Shown piece by piece: positions 12,610 through 60,534 of a stretch of 64,000 nt of DNA (positions are counted from its first letter, which is position 1; each line of letters opens with the position of its first letter). Source of the DNA: Chrysomallon squamiferum (lineage: Eukaryota > Mollusca > Gastropoda > Neomphalida > Peltospiridae); NCBI GenBank assembly GCA_012295275.1, contig CM022671.1:21108822-21172821 (forward strand), in the 5' to 3' direction. Both the position numbers and the translations under genes were made by a program. The notes below the pieces were generated by a model. It did no database searches, was not told the DNA's origin, and saw only the letters and a program-made list of their open reading frames with translations.

Positions 12610-13137
12610 AGAGAATATTTATTTACTTTGTGCTGGCAACAGTCGATTATTGTTAACCATTGATTTCGTATCGAGAATCAGCTTCACGGCTTTATTAAGT
12701 TTTCGTTTTCTTTCACTAAACGAACCCATTGCTATAAGGCTAGGTAAATACATTCTAACACTTTTATTATTAAATATGACTTAGCGTGGTCAATTAATAT
12801 ACCTCGTTCTTTGTCACAGTCCATTGTCCGGCCGTTTCTAATGGAATTATGAAGTACTCATAGAAAAGATATAAAAATCTTAATGTGTACCTAACGCGTA
12901 ATTAAACTAATTTTCACACATACGTCAGTCTGGTGATTTTCTGTTCAATTTAAAGTGAGAAATATAATGTATTGAGATGTCATACAATATAACAGATATC
13001 TAACACCACTGGTATCACGCCACCCACTTAGGAAATATGACCAGCTTGATTCGAGAAGTTTACCCAAACACGAGCACAAAACAGATATAGAGAGTGAGTG
13101 TGAGAAACAAAAGAGATATAAAGAAAGAGAAAGAGAC

Positions 13138-13143
<6 letters not shown>

Positions 13144-13230
<87 letters not shown>
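13144..13230. repeat. (GA)n microsatellite in duplication copy 2
   Basis: About 43 GA units. Positional counterpart of the array at 8698. Confidence 0.95.
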
Positions 13231-13235
<5 letters not shown>

Positions 13236-13860
13236 TATATAATTATGAACGTGCGTGTGCCATTGTGTTTGTCTTTTTACATACATGCAAGCATATATAC
13301 ATAGATACATAATGCATACATTTATATATACATGAATGCACTTAGCCTCACAATATGCACTTAGGGGCCCAATATGCAGCTCGACTGAAACACACTGCAT
13401 CGGGCAATTCTCACCTTCGCAGGATAAAGCTGATATCTTAAGACAGTAACCAGTATTTTCTCGAATCCTAAAATTGTAAATGATAAAAAAAAAACAGAAA
13501 CTAAATGAAAATAACTTGTTATTTGTCAATTGACAGTTCTCGACCGTACTAAATTTAAACCTATTTATTTTTTGACACCACCAAAGACTCTAATTATACT
13601 AAAACAAAAGAGTTCTTAAATAGCAACAATTCATTTGTTATTTTAAAAACTAAAACCGTTTTAAAAACCAGAAAATAAAAAGCAAAGAAATAAGTTGTTC
13701 ATAAAATTCGTAAATATGTAAATAAATAACATATCGTTCCAAAAAACATATATTTTTAGTTAGTGCCCAATGCGTGCAGTGGTTCCAAATTAAACAAAAC
13801 ACACACACAAAAACACACACACACACACACACACACGAGAAAGACAGAGAACGTGGTGGT

Positions 13861-13899
<39 letters not shown>

Positions 13900-15404
13900 T
13901 AAGTATTTTCGTTAATTTTTAAAACCTGTAAAGTGGGTTTTTTATGTGATATATATTTTATGTATCTGCTTTCCATTGTTCACCTGAGATTTAGTAATAC
14001 ATCTTACTATTGTATACATGCCATTTTATTTATAAAATGTTGTTATAATACAATCTCTAGTTTATTTATGATTATTTTATAACGCCTACTTAAAATGAAA
14101 ACAAAATCAGAAAACAAAGAGATAAATAAACAACAATAAACTCGATTAATCTTGTTTTCTTCCCTGTATTTCTCTCTCTCTCTCTCTCTCTCTTATGATG
14201 TCTGCATGTCTGTCTGCCTCTGTGTATGTATGTATCTATGTATATATGGGCGTATGCGTGTATATGTTTGTTTTTCAACACGGTTTAGAAAAGCCTTCGA
14301 AAACAATTTGTAATCACCATGTGATTTACTTATTTATTTATTTATTTATTTATATACACATATTTTTTGTTTGTTTGTTTGACTCTTTTTTTTCTATCAC
14401 CACTCTAAGGATTAGGTAATTTAAAAATAAATGTATTCGTAAATTCACTTTAATAAATAAATAAAATCGACCTTTTTTTTTTTTTTTTTTTTTCGGACAA
14501 CCGAAAAAATTACAGACTATCATATTTTAAACCATGAATAACAAACAGCAACAGATAGCAATGACTATACACATTGTACTGATTTAAAGCATTCTATCTT
14601 GTACATATATCATGCGATCGTATTATGTACATAAATTAGATGGTGTACTGATTTGTTACACCCATCTACGCGAAATATTTGCTCTCTTCACATTAATAAC
14701 ACAACAGAACACTCCGGCTTAATATGAACTACTTAAAGATTAAATAAAAGTTCGAGATGTTATTTCAGTTTTATGTTAGTATATAAACTATGAAACACTG
14801 AGCAAATATACTGAATTTAGTACATAAAGAAGTGTTGTGTTAATTTAATTTTCACTTTAGCTCGAATGTTGTGTATGTTACTCTATTTGCGTAGCTTAAA
14901 ATACTTTCCAGAAGTTTCGTAATTTTATACGGTGATGTTGAAATGTACGCTTGTTGTAGTTTCTTTTGTGAATAAAAAAAATATACGTTTTCTTTTGTTA
15001 CATGTATAAATATATTGCTTGAAATCACATTGTTAAGAGTAAATACTGGAAAATAATCTGTTACTATTTATTTCATTGACATTTATAATATATTTTTCTT
15101 CTTCAACAACATTATTATAGTAGCAGTAGTAGTAGTAGTAGTAGAGTAGCAGCATTAGTAGTAGCGGTTGTAGTAGTAGTAGTAGTTGTTGTTGTTGCAG
15201 TGGTGGTGTTGATAGTAGTATTTCAATTTTACGGAGAAGGGGAGGTAAGGAAGAAAGAAGATATGGTTTGTAAAATTAAGAGTTATCTCTTGCAATCTTT
15301 TTTTTTTTTTTTTTTCCAACGCCTTTCTTTGTATAAAGGGAGATAGGACCGACTTCGTTTCTAAGAATAATAACGACGTGTAACGATGTATAACGATGTA
15401 CTCG

Positions 15405-15444
15405 TGACGTCATCATGTATGTAGTAATGTACACTATGACGTCA
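15405..15444. promoter_or_regulatory. Pair of perfect CRE palindromes
   Basis: TGACGTCA occurs at 15405-15412 and again at 15437-15444, 32 bp apart (about three helical turns). Just upstream is a small tandem repeat of taacgatgta-type units (15371-15400). Family knowledge: TGACGTCA is the full CREB/ATF/bZIP binding site. Lying between two divergent cadherin genes, it is a candidate enhancer or promoter element for either. Function is inferred from sequence only. Confidence 0.5.
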
Positions 15445-15903
15445 CGACTCCTGCTACGAAGGTATTCAGATGTTCTGTAAAAGTAAAATTTTATTGTCAA
15501 ACATTGTTATATTGATGAAAACAATAAAATAATAACTTGGAACTAAAAAGAAATATATTAGATCATTTATTCGCACTACGAGAGTTACACTATTACCACA
15601 GTTAACAGTATCCTTGATTTTGTGTGAATCTGTATGACTGGCTGATTGTCTCTCTGTGTGTGTGTTCGTCTGATGAGATTCCGTCCACAGATAATATTCA
15701 GGAACACACGGGGACCAGAAGATAAAGTCAGTCACGACATCAAAACTGGAATATAAATTATTGCTGGTTAATTATTTATTTATTTATTTATTTATTTGAA
15801 GTATTTTACTTTTATTCATAAGTCAAAAATGAATTTATTACACGTTTTTAATTGTGAAGATTGCTGTTTCACTTAATATTAAAGAAGATATTTAATTATT
15901 TAG

Positions 15904-15905
<2 letters not shown>

Positions 15906-15987
<82 letters not shown>
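15906..15987. repeat. (CT)n microsatellite
   Basis: About 41 CT units in the intergenic region. Confidence 0.95.
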
Positions 15988-15990
<3 letters not shown>

Positions 15991-18017
15991 CTCATAAACA
16001 CACACATATACACACCCACATATTTATAGTAACAAACATACATATATGCGTTTACATACAGCAGTCTGTTTAAAAATGTTTAGATAAATTTATTAACTCT
16101 TTCATTCATTCTCCTGTCGGTGTAACTGTCAACCTATATACAAATATTTCTTTTCTGCAAATCAAAGACGTCACTGCTCCGGGGGTAAATAAAATTAATC
16201 AAAAGGTGAGATCATCAAAATAAATTAACTAGATGAAAAAGAACTTATTATAACCCAGTTTTTTTTTTTTCGGAACGAAAAAGAGTCAATTCGCGATACG
16301 AAATAAATGATCTATTCAGAACAATATTCGAAGAATGGGAACATTATAAACACATTTCGTCATTAAGTGTGAGACGAGTATGTTGTTAATCCTTGCGTTT
16401 TATGTATAGACAGGTGTGTTTGCCGCTCTTTGCGGTCTTTGTGTCTCTACGACGTTTGTTGCGTTTACGTGCCCAGTCGGTTCACAGATTTTTACTCCTT
16501 GCCTTTATTACCAAAATCGGCACTGAATATTTTCTATATTACGGTCAAAAGAGTATTATTCTAGAGACACTCGGCAAATTGAAAACACAAATTGTAAGCC
16601 GGAACGTACATACTGCGTGGAATATATTAAATTTTACATATAGAATGTAGTAGTATGTAACGGACCGCCAGAATTTCCACAGCGAGATGAAACAGACAGA
16701 TATCGGAACGATCAGTTTTGCAGAATTAATTAAATTTACTGATAGGGCTATTGATTAGATTCATATTGCTGATAGGGCTATTGATTAGATTCATATTACT
16801 ACTACTACTACTACTTCTACTACTACTACTACTACTACTATTATTATTATTATTATTATTAATAGTAGTAGTATTGGTAGTTGTAATAGTAGTACTAGTA
16901 GTAGTAATAGTACTAGTTGTATGAGTGGGATAAACAGTAGCAGCAGCAGCAGTAGTAGTAGTAGTAGTAGTAGTTGTAGTTGTAGTAATACCAACGGCAG
17001 CATTAGCAATACCGGCAGCAGCAGTAGTGAAAGTAATAGTAACAGACATAGTAGTATAATCATTTGTTTGTTTGTTTGTTTGTTTGTTATGTTATATTAT
17101 GTTATGTTATGTTATGTTACTTTATGTTATTTATTTGTTATGAAGTCTTAGTTCTCTGAATTTCTTTCTATAGATTACAATACTTCTTAATATGTGTCAT
17201 TGATTTAATTTACTTCGATATTTATGGTTTTTCTATAATTAAAAAAAAAAAAAAAAAATAAATAAAAAATAAATAAATAAATAAAAATAAATAAATAAAT
17301 ATCATTTCTAAGAATCTAAGTTGATTAACAATACTTTCGTGTAAATGACGTTGCCATGATGTTCAAAAATTTGAATAAAATTAATACTTAATAAATGAAT
17401 TATTTCATTTTTTTTTTTTTAGACATCTGACATAACAAGGCAGAATAAAACAAAAATTATAAGAAAATTAAGTAGGTGAATGAAATTTGGTAATAAAGAC
17501 TCGAAAATGAATGACACTGAAATAACTTATGAAACATTGCTAGAGATCGGTCTGTGGTAGGCGAATGGAAACTAACACACAAACACTTTTCTATTATTAT
17601 TTCTTTTCTTTTCTTTTTTTTTTCTCCATTTTTTTCCTTCATTGTTTGATTCTTGAGCTTCAGTAATAATATTAGTTGTACGGAAATAAATATTTTCTTC
17701 GTCTTCTTTTTTCTTTTTCTTTTTGGTTTAATATTGCCCTTGTAACACATAAAAAATTGCGTTTATGCAATAACAATATTTTTTTTATTCTATTTTTATT
17801 TTTTCCATATTCTTATTCGGTAAACAAAACGTTATTAAAATTACATAAATTTTGTGGACTGCAATAAAATAAGTATAAAAATTTAAGAGTGTGGTAAATT
17901 CTTTAAACATAATGTTATTTCATGCAAACATTATACATTTTACTGCTGGAGATGTTATAAAATAACTTGTTGATAAATAACTAGTGTACTGTTTTTATTT
18001 AATAATCTGGAATTTAA

Positions 18018-18018
<1 letters not shown>

Positions 18019-18060
<42 letters not shown>

Positions 18061-18193
18061 GAATACGATTTTGCGTATGTTCGTTTGTACGTATTTATGT
18101 AATGTATGTATATATATGCTAGTATGTATGTATGTATGTATGTGTAAACATAATAATAATAATAATAAACTAAAGAGAAAAAACAAAAAACAG

Positions 18194-18225
<32 letters not shown>

Positions 18226-18246
18226 TGTATGTATGTATGTATGTGC
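18019..18246. repeat. (GT)n and (ATGT)n microsatellite cluster
   Basis: (GT)n at 18019-18057 and (TATG)n at about 18127-18141 and 18194-18244, followed by (CAGA)n at 18409-18436. Noncoding. Confidence 0.9.
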
Positions 18247-18447
18247 ATGTGTGTATCCGAGTGTGTCTTTATATAATTATGTAGACAGACTGAAAGAGAA
18301 ACAGATAAACTGACTGATATAATGAATAGATGGATGGATGAACATTCAGATAAATGAATAGATAGACAGATGGACGGACACATACACAGATAGATAGGTC
18401 GATAGACAGGCAGACAGACAGACAGACAGACAGACAGATAGATAGTT

Positions 18448-18587
18448 AGACGTCACACGGAAGGCGTTACACTACGTATATAGCTGTTCTCAATGCAATG
18501 CCCGCTCTCAGAAGTATGAAACTATTGCGTACTCGTTGAAACTGTGTTGTAACGTTCCCGCTATTTGAAACAGTAACAGTATTTGGG
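18448..18587 (+). promoter_or_regulatory. Candidate promoter and first (5' UTR) exon of the plus-strand cadherin
   Basis: A CpG-containing stretch carries a CRE-like GACGTCAC (18449-18456) and TATATAG (18477-18483). The next strong feature on the plus strand is the donor TTTGGG|GTAAGT, with its exon edge at 18587. That would give an exon of about 80 nt, which could splice to the acceptor before 22140. It contains a uORF starting with ATG near 18519. The link to the cadherin is inference. Confidence 0.35.
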
Positions 18588-19975
18588 GTAAGTCACTTTT
18601 AATAGTTTATGAAATATTAAATAACTAATTTTAATACCTGTTATGTGAAGAACTGATTTTAGAAATTAATGTAAAATTATTTATTGACATTTTCTTTATT
18701 TCTTTCTCTCTCTATTCCCACTTTTATTTTGCTCTCTTTGTGTCTTTTCTTTTCTTTCTATATTTGTTCTCTTTTTATTTTTGTAAATGAATAATTGATT
18801 CATTCACTAGAAAATTTATTTTCTTCTTCCTGTTGTTTTGTCCACTAAAACAAAGAGCAAAAAAATATATATATATAAAACAAAAAAAAAAAAAAACGTT
18901 TCGATTTCTTGGCAATGATATAAAGAGAGCGTACATATTCACAACTCACAAACAAATAAACTAACATTCACACTAAATAAAGTTGGAGGCGTTAACTGTT
19001 AAGAAGTTTTTAACTATTTCGAAATGTTAACTACTTTGGAAAAACTAAATTTCTTTACACACAAATCGGACTAAAAAACAATAAATTATTATATATATAT
19101 ATATAACAGATTATAATAAATAATAATTTACACGCGTAAAACCAAAAAAAAAAAAAATCGTTGTTTTAATCACATCTTACTGTAATGCTTAACAATAATA
19201 AACCTTAAAGGCTTCTAAATATTAAGCATTTGAACCTCAATTTACTGTTAATAATTATGGTGTTAAAAGAACACCGTAAGATGAAACGCTCCCCTCTCCC
19301 CCCCCCCAAACAAAAAGAATAAACAGGTTATCTAACAATAAACGAAGTAGGTAAAACAGCGGTAAAACCAGGCTGTATTTTATTGTGACAAATGATACTC
19401 GGTAGGAGAGACTTAACAAGGCTTCAGTCATCATCCGTGTCATACGCATCAATGAAATACAAAGATCTTTTGTGAACTATATATAAAACACCTGTTGCAA
19501 ATATACATAACATATCAAAATATACATACACACACATAACACATACATACACAAATACAGACATATAAATACATATATACACATTCAAAGATTTTGGCAA
19601 TGTCACTGTTATCGGCCATTCAGATAAAGAGTACATATCGGTTCATTTGCGGACCGAAACGGACGGATTTACCGTAAAACACACGAAGCGTATGCTTCAT
19701 TCCAACGAAAGGATCGCTACGTAACGAAACGTTGTCGTAGATTAACGAAATAGTAATTTCAGCTTTCAAAGTGATGTTAATAATTTTCTACCCCTTTTTG
19801 AAACCATTTTTTTTTTATGCGGAACCAAAACGTATGCGTCTTGTATACAGACGAATTTTGTTTTCACAGATTTTTAAAATTTTATTTTTTCTTTATGCTT
19901 AATTTCGTCTTTAAAATTATACCCACCAGTCCAACGGCATATTACAAATGATTAATTTGTACTTAAAAAACAAGC

Positions 19976-20028
<53 letters not shown>

Positions 20029-21279
20029 GTGATAATAAACCAAGAAAACAAAACTAAAACAAACAACAACAAATAAAAAATTGAAAAAAAAAAAATGACA
20101 GTGAGATATATAGAGAGAAAACAACAACAATTTAACAAACAATACAAAACTAAACAAGAAGACATTACAACTTAGTTCACAAAACGACGTTATCGAACGG
20201 ACACTGAATTTCTTAGCTTGGTAGAAAACTACAAACGTAGAGAGTAAACCAAACAAGTCATATACCAGCCATAGAACCTCAAGTAGCAGCATATCTTAAC
20301 AGTTTGAAATATGGCTTCAGTAAAGATAATTTCATTTCAGTCAAAACTAAAGTAATCGTCGAGAAATGTATTTGTTAACCATTTCCATATATCAAAGCCT
20401 AATTTACTACAGAGTTGTAAACGTGTTGCTAAAAAAAAAAAAAAAACGAATTGAAAAGATTGGCGGTGCCAAAGATTTAAAGAATTTAAATAAAGACTTC
20501 ATCAGAAAACGTTTTGATTCTGTTTTAACTGATTGGTGAGCGACAGTCAAAGTCTAAAATAGAAATCTCTGACTTAGGACTTTGAAGTCGAGGTATAGCG
20601 GAAAGATTGTGTATCAACGCGATGCAATAATTTCATATTATTAGTAGCACACTGCACCAGAATAACAATTGTTTTTCACGGTGAGAAAATTTGAATTTGT
20701 TATTTTGATAGAAATATATTACTTCAGTATGAAGTTTTTAGTTTTCGGGTAGAAAATTTAAATTTGTTATTTTGTCATATACTACAGTATGAAAACTCTT
20801 GCAAAAGAAGGTTTATGCAATTCAGTCAATGTTTAAGCCAGTTTTTGATTATATGACGTTGCTGATGCTTTCATATGACGGAGGTTTATTTCGTCTTTTC
20901 GTACAAAGAGATCATGCATGCTACGTTTGTACACTGTATGCTAATCTCAGCTGGTATTCAACGTACACTGAAACTCTGGAAACGTACACACTGTTTACTG
21001 TAGAGGGTGAATCTGTTTTATTTCTCTCCCACGACTATTTGCTGATTGATTCTGTTTTTCTGCGTAATGAAATATATTTATTCACAGTTACATTACCCGC
21101 ATTCAGATTCAAATTTACCTTCCCCACTATTAAGATAGATAGTTGTTATTTTTTTCTATTTATTTTATTTTATTTAAATATAACTTAATAATTTCAAGAC
21201 TATAAATAATTATTCTGTTCTGGGTTTATTAAATTTTATATTATTTTTAATTAAATATATAATATTATTTTTAAATAAT

Positions 21280-21310
<31 letters not shown>

Positions 21311-22139
21311 GGTTTTGCGATTTATTTAATTTTATACTCTTTTAATTAGATTTTACAAATGTGAAGTATATAAATAATTATGCTTTTTCCAATTTGATAA
21401 ATTTTGTTTTATTTTAATCAAATATAACATAGAAAAAATACCAAGTATATAAATGGTTACTGTGTTTTCGATTTGTTAAATTTTATATTGTTCTAATTAA
21501 ATACTGCTTACTAATGCCGACTATAAACACTGTTATTGTATTTTCAATTTATTAAATTTTATTTTACTTTAATTAAATGTGACTTACAAATACCAAATAT
21601 ACATATAATTATCATATTTTCGATTCATTAAATTTTAGTTTAATTGAAAATAACTGAATTGTGGCAAGTATTTTGTTTACCACCCAGAGAACAATACTTT
21701 ACATGATCAAATCTGTGTGATCTTTGACATTCGTTTAATACAAAGGCTATTTAACATACGTCACATGTGTGTGTTTATATATGTGTGTGTGTGAATGTGT
21801 GTGTGTGAATTGAAGCGGGTATCAGATATATTAGAGAATATGAAAAACAATCTAAAATAATTGTTGTACATGTTTTTACTGTAATTTTTATTGAATACTT
21901 GTTATTATTGTATTCTGTATATTATATTATTGTTTTATGTGTATGTGTGTGTATGTATACACATACATATTTATTTATTGAATTTTGTTTTCATATATTC
22001 TTCTTCTTCTTCTTCCTCTTCTTCTTCTTCTTATTATTATTATTGAGTTGTTCTTGTTGTTGTTGTTGTTGTCGTTATTGCTGTCATCAATAGTTGTTGT
22101 TGCTGTTATTGTTGTTACATGTGTTGTTACTTTTTTCAG
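18588..22139. other. Probable 5' UTR intron of the plus-strand cadherin; no gene seen
   Basis: AT-rich unique sequence with an (AAT)n array (19978-20028), a long T run (21283-21310) and a (CTT)n/(TTG)n stretch just before the acceptor. A 129-residue ORF at 20799-21188 has no family motif and poor composition, and I treat it as chance. Confidence 0.5.
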
Positions 22140-22171
22140 GAACTGAGAACGGATTATAAGTTAAAAGCATT

Positions 22172-56429
<34,258 letters not shown>

Positions 56430-56905
56430 AAAGTTTTACATTATTTAATCTTTACTCAGAGAACATTTCTTCATTTTCAAAAGACAGTGTGTTTATTTCT
56501 AACTTTAGCATCTATGTTTTTGTTCTCATTTATTAGATGTTTTTATTTTATTGTGATAGGATCTTGGATTTGTTTTTCAAATCATATTATTTTTAAGATT
56601 CATTTATTCTTTATGAAGATTGAAGATTTTGTTTTGTTTAACTTTGTTTCAATGTGTTGTTTATTTATCTGATTTGTTTGTTTGTTGTTAGATGTTTTTA
56701 TTTAATTATGATCTGTTTTTATTTTATTCGATTTGTTTAGCAAATCATATTATTTATTATCGCCAGTTCATTTAAGATTCTTTACATTTGAAGATTGAAG
56801 ATTTTATTTTGTTAACTTTATTTCAATGTGTTGTTTATTTACTTGTTTCTTTGTATGTTGTTTACATATCTATTTATTTGATTTCATATTTATGTCTTTT
56901 ATTTC

Positions 56906-56907
<2 letters not shown>

Positions 56908-56976
<69 letters not shown>

Positions 56977-56993
56977 AATAATAATAATAATAA
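56908..56993. repeat. (CAA)n/(TAA)n microsatellite in the 3' UTR
   Basis: About 22 CAA units then AAT units. Confidence 0.95.
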
Positions 56994-58134
56994 TTTAATT
57001 TTAATTTTAATAATAACAATGAAGAAGAAGAAGAGATTTTAAGAAATTTGCTCTTATAATTCTTAAAATTTTTATAATTAATATTTATATAGTTGTAATT
57101 CAGATCAGAGACATAGAAATGATTTTAATTTATTAAAACGATAGCAAAATCTGCTTGATTTTCCTAGCTTTACATCCATCACATTTTATTTTTCATTTCT
57201 GCCTTACTTGTAAAAACATTTTCTAATATAAATGTGCTATCTTACTGATAACTTTGTAAATTCACTGAATTTTTCAGATTTAAACATTCTACCATATTCA
57301 GTTAAAAGAGAATCTCAGGTATTTTAACATTTATTTTGTCTAACTGTTCAAATTATAACTATCTTGTCATATTCTCCCCAAGAGATCATTTTTAATATGT
57401 ATTTGAAAAACTGCAAAAATATTTTGTTGAAGAAAAGTAACATGATCTCTTAAATTTTAATTTGGAAATATTTAAGTATTTTGTATTTCTGATAATTTCT
57501 ACAGTTTCAGTGTTTTGTTGTAGACAATCATATAGTTAAAGATAATCAATGTATCTATGTTTTGTGTTGCTTTAAGTTTTGCTGTGTTGTCTACTTTTAA
57601 TATTTATTCATTATAAATATCTTAAAGGTGCCAAATTTTGTTTATTTTTCTGTGTTTATTTCTTCAGAGGAAGAATACAACAAACAGTTTCCTGTTTTTC
57701 TTTTCTTTTGTAAAATATTTTATTTTTTATACATTTTTTGGAAATGGTTTAGTTTTGAAATTCTTTTATGCTTTTGATAGTTTTAAATAATTTTATATCA
57801 GTGACATACATTAATCTATGAATAACTTTTTTTTTTAAATTAATTATTTTATAAAATTACAATATTTTAATAAATAGTTTACTTAATTATTCAACAATGA
57901 TAATTTGTTTCACAAAAACACTGAAATCAAACTTTCCTTTCCTTTAAAATCATTTTGTTTTATATACAAGCCTTATAAAAATTATACATTTCCCGTTTAA
58001 CGAATACCCGGTATTTGTCTTGTATTTTAGTGTAGTTTTATAGTTGTTGTTTTTTTGTTGGCCCTGTTTGTTCAGCACAATTTATTTATTTTGTACATTC
58101 TCCATTTTTATATTTGTTAATTAAAACTGTTGAG

Positions 58135-58140
58135 AATAAA
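58135..58140 (+). terminator. Candidate polyadenylation signal AATAAA
   Basis: Canonical hexamer with a downstream GT-rich element. An alternative hexamer is at 57869. Confidence 0.4.
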
Positions 58141-58160
58141 TTATATTTTCTAATTTTCCA

Positions 58161-59522
58161 AAAACTTTTCTGTGTTGTATATGAAACATGTTTCTCTTTA
58201 TTATCTTTTTTTTATTTTTAGGGAGGGATTTATTATTTGTATCTGTTTGAGTTTTTAAGTTTTTATTTATTGAACAAGAAAATCATGAATGAAATGATAT
58301 AAATATTACAAAAAAAAACAAAAAAAAAAACAAAACATGAAACCTAAAATGGCTAAATGTTTATATCATTCTCTTCTTGCAGTTCTAACAATCTTTAGTC
58401 ACTCAACAAACTGTCCATGAATATTTCACCCACATTTTCCCTTCTGAAACACAAAACATACACTTTATAGCCACTCCTTGTTCATACCTGTATCAGATTC
58501 AGTAATATTTATTTTTTATCAAACGAAGAATGTGTTTACTTGTATATCAAACAGACAAGTCTTCCAGTGCTAAAGCTATCCCTTACCATCTTGACATTTT
58601 AAATGATACATGGCTGAAGTTATTAAAGAGAAGATAAAGACAGAAAAACACAAATCTCTTTTATTGATTTTCTGAAAAGATAAATACATAATAAAATGTA
58701 TTCAGTTGTATTTGCAACTTTTTTTTGTCAAGATAAATCAGCAGGTCGACCAGAATTTAAAGTATTGTATATAGTTCATAATTTATACATGTATTATGCA
58801 CTTACAAATTTATGTCTGTATTTATCATTGTATTTGCCTTAAATGCTCCTGCAAGCAAGTCAATCCAAAACGAGGGTTACTAAAGAATCAACCAGCAGAA
58901 AAATAATGTCAAAATCTTAATTTAATATTCAATGTCCTGACAATACAAATATTCATATAAACCAACCAGTATTCATTTTCACCATAAGGATGTTCTGACA
59001 TACAGAATAGTTCACTGTCAAACAAATGAAGATAGTTTCTGGCAGCCAATAAATGGTCTAAAAGTAAGAATGTATCTATATGCAGAATTGTATTTTCTCA
59101 AACAAATCAATTTTCTTTTCATTAATTTCAGATGAGGGATGATAATACAAATGTTTTCAAGGAGTTTTAAATATATCAACATTCATATGTGTGTGTGTGT
59201 TTGTAGGTGGTTGGGTGTGCATAGATATCAAGCTATTACAACTTGAACCTATTAAGCTGGTTAGAATTTTGAAAACATGTTTTTTAATTTTCTGTGCTGA
59301 AATTGAACTGATTGAGATGATTATACATACATATGTGGACAATACTTCATTGTTAAACAGCTGATTGTTGCTTTTATTAATTCCGTAACTTCACAACAAA
59401 CTGTTTATTCTTGAAATATTGAAAATGTACACAGCAGGCAAACTGAAAAATGTTCTTCAACATCACAATCTGGGTTATTTATTATACATGGTTGCTCTGT
59501 TTTAATGATTTTGCTGATTCAG
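58161..59522. other. Convergent intergenic DNA between the cadherin and RPAP3
   Basis: No gene seen. It probably includes the RPAP3 3' UTR. A minus-strand AATAAA lies at 59483-59478, only 40 nt past the RPAP3 stop, and another is near 59376. Confidence 0.4.
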
Positions 59523-60534
59523 TCAAGACAGAAGGTATTTCTTAGCAAGAGTGTCCAGTTCATTATCACAGATTTTTGGATTTTTCCTGAGATGGTCAAA
59601 AACTTCACGAAAAACTGTAGAGATGAGAAAAAGGTGTTGATTCAAAATATTAATAAGTTATGACATAAGACCATTAACTATATTAACTTAAAATTATTAG
59701 TTATTTTTTTAAATAACAACAACAATACCAAGCCATGCCAATGTTTATCATTCATAGATAATCACTTATATTATTATTAATAAAGTATTAGTGCAAGTGA
59801 TTTCTAAATAAAATAATAAAGATTTCTTTTTATAAACATTTTATATTTAAATAAATATCATATTAATTTCAAACCTATTTAGGAAACAAATTTTTTTATA
59901 ATTAAAACCGCAACAACAAACCTATATTACCTCTAACAATAACAATAATAACAATATTTTAAAAATAAACAAAATATAAATTCTTGAATAAATGCCTAGG
60001 GTATTAAGTTAATGTGCTATGAAGTAGGTTCATTTTGTGAATTGTAATTTATTTTTTAATTAATGATACAATAACAAAATAATAATGATAATTATAAAAA
60101 TATTATACATAACAATAATAATAAAATAATAAAATAATAACCTTGTTTTTCTTTTGCTGACAGAAACATGACAGCCACATCAAACCTGGGAACTTCAGAG
60201 ATGTGTTTTACATATGGAAGAATATCAAGTCCATTTCTGAAAATAAGATACTAGCAAAGATAAAACTTTATCTACACTTTATCTGAAATATATTCTCTAA
60301 ACAAAACTACTGTTTAGTAATTTATTTAATGATCAGAGTTTCAGTGAATTTGCATACAAGAAAAATTACAATCAAGTGCCAAATATAAATTTAAAAAGGT
60401 CATAAATTCTAATTGGAACTGCATATAAAAACTTACGGAATGAAGAAATCGTTGAACAGCATGAATATTTTCACAATAATGTCAGCATCTATAGCTTGAC
60501 CAAACAACTTTGAAAGACTGGAAGGTTCAATATT
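59523..60534 (-). other. RPAP3: RPAP3 C-terminal (RUVBL-binding) domain, last three exons
   Basis: The exons encode IEPSSLSKLFGQAIDADIIV, then HISEVPRFDVAVMFLSAKEK, then VFREVFDHLRKNPKICDNEL and the C-terminus KKYLLS. This helical domain docks RPAP3 on the RUVBL1/2 ring in known structures. The RFDVAVMFLS core is a clear family signature. Confidence 0.88.

Larger units (their letters stand above)
11905..14975. repeat. Segmental duplication, copy 2 (about 3.1 kb)
   Basis: Second copy of the segment at 7555-10700. It keeps the NRF1-like site (12477), TATA box (12516), 12-codon ORF (12571-12609), (GA)n array (13144-13230) and the right-hand tttcgtaattttatacggtg block (14919). It differs by small indels, its own A and T runs (13864-13897 and 14473) and a short inverted segment at 13413-13437. 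Between the copies (10701-11904) is AT-rich DNA with a (TA)n array at 11614-11660. Confidence 0.85.
14976..18440. other. Intergenic DNA without a recognised gene
   Basis: Holds trinucleotide arrays (15120-15190 and 16796-17060), the CRE pair, (CT)n at 15906 and several homopolymer runs. A direct repeat of about 27 bp (gggctattgattagattcat) occurs at about 16745 and 16772. ORFs here (for example 16393-16650) show no family signature. Confidence 0.6.
56430..58160 (+). other. Probable 3' UTR of the plus-strand cadherin
   Basis: No ORF of note. AATAAA occurs at 57869-57874 and 58135-58140. The second is followed about 20-40 nt later by a GT/T-rich stretch (tttctgtgttgtatatg), typical of a cleavage site, so the mRNA may end near 58160. 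A (CAA)n/(AAT)n array at 56908-56993 lies inside. Confidence 0.45.

Noticed and set aside
13094-13312. Arg/Glu or Leu/Ser repeat proteins at (GA)n arrays, also at 5057, 8697, 15861 and 31647
   Set aside because: Dinucleotide arrays are open in several frames; there is no real coding sequence.
16393-16650. 85-codon open frame on the plus strand
   Set aside because: No recognisable family and no splice signals. A frame of this length is expected by chance in 64 kb read in six frames.
16726-17063. Long frames rich in Thr, Ser or Leu on both strands
   Set aside because: They are translations of (TAC)n/(AGT)n triplet repeats, not genes.
20799-21188. 129-codon open frame on the plus strand
   Set aside because: No motif, Kozak context or splice partners, and composition follows the AT-rich surroundings. 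It sits in the presumed 5' UTR intron.
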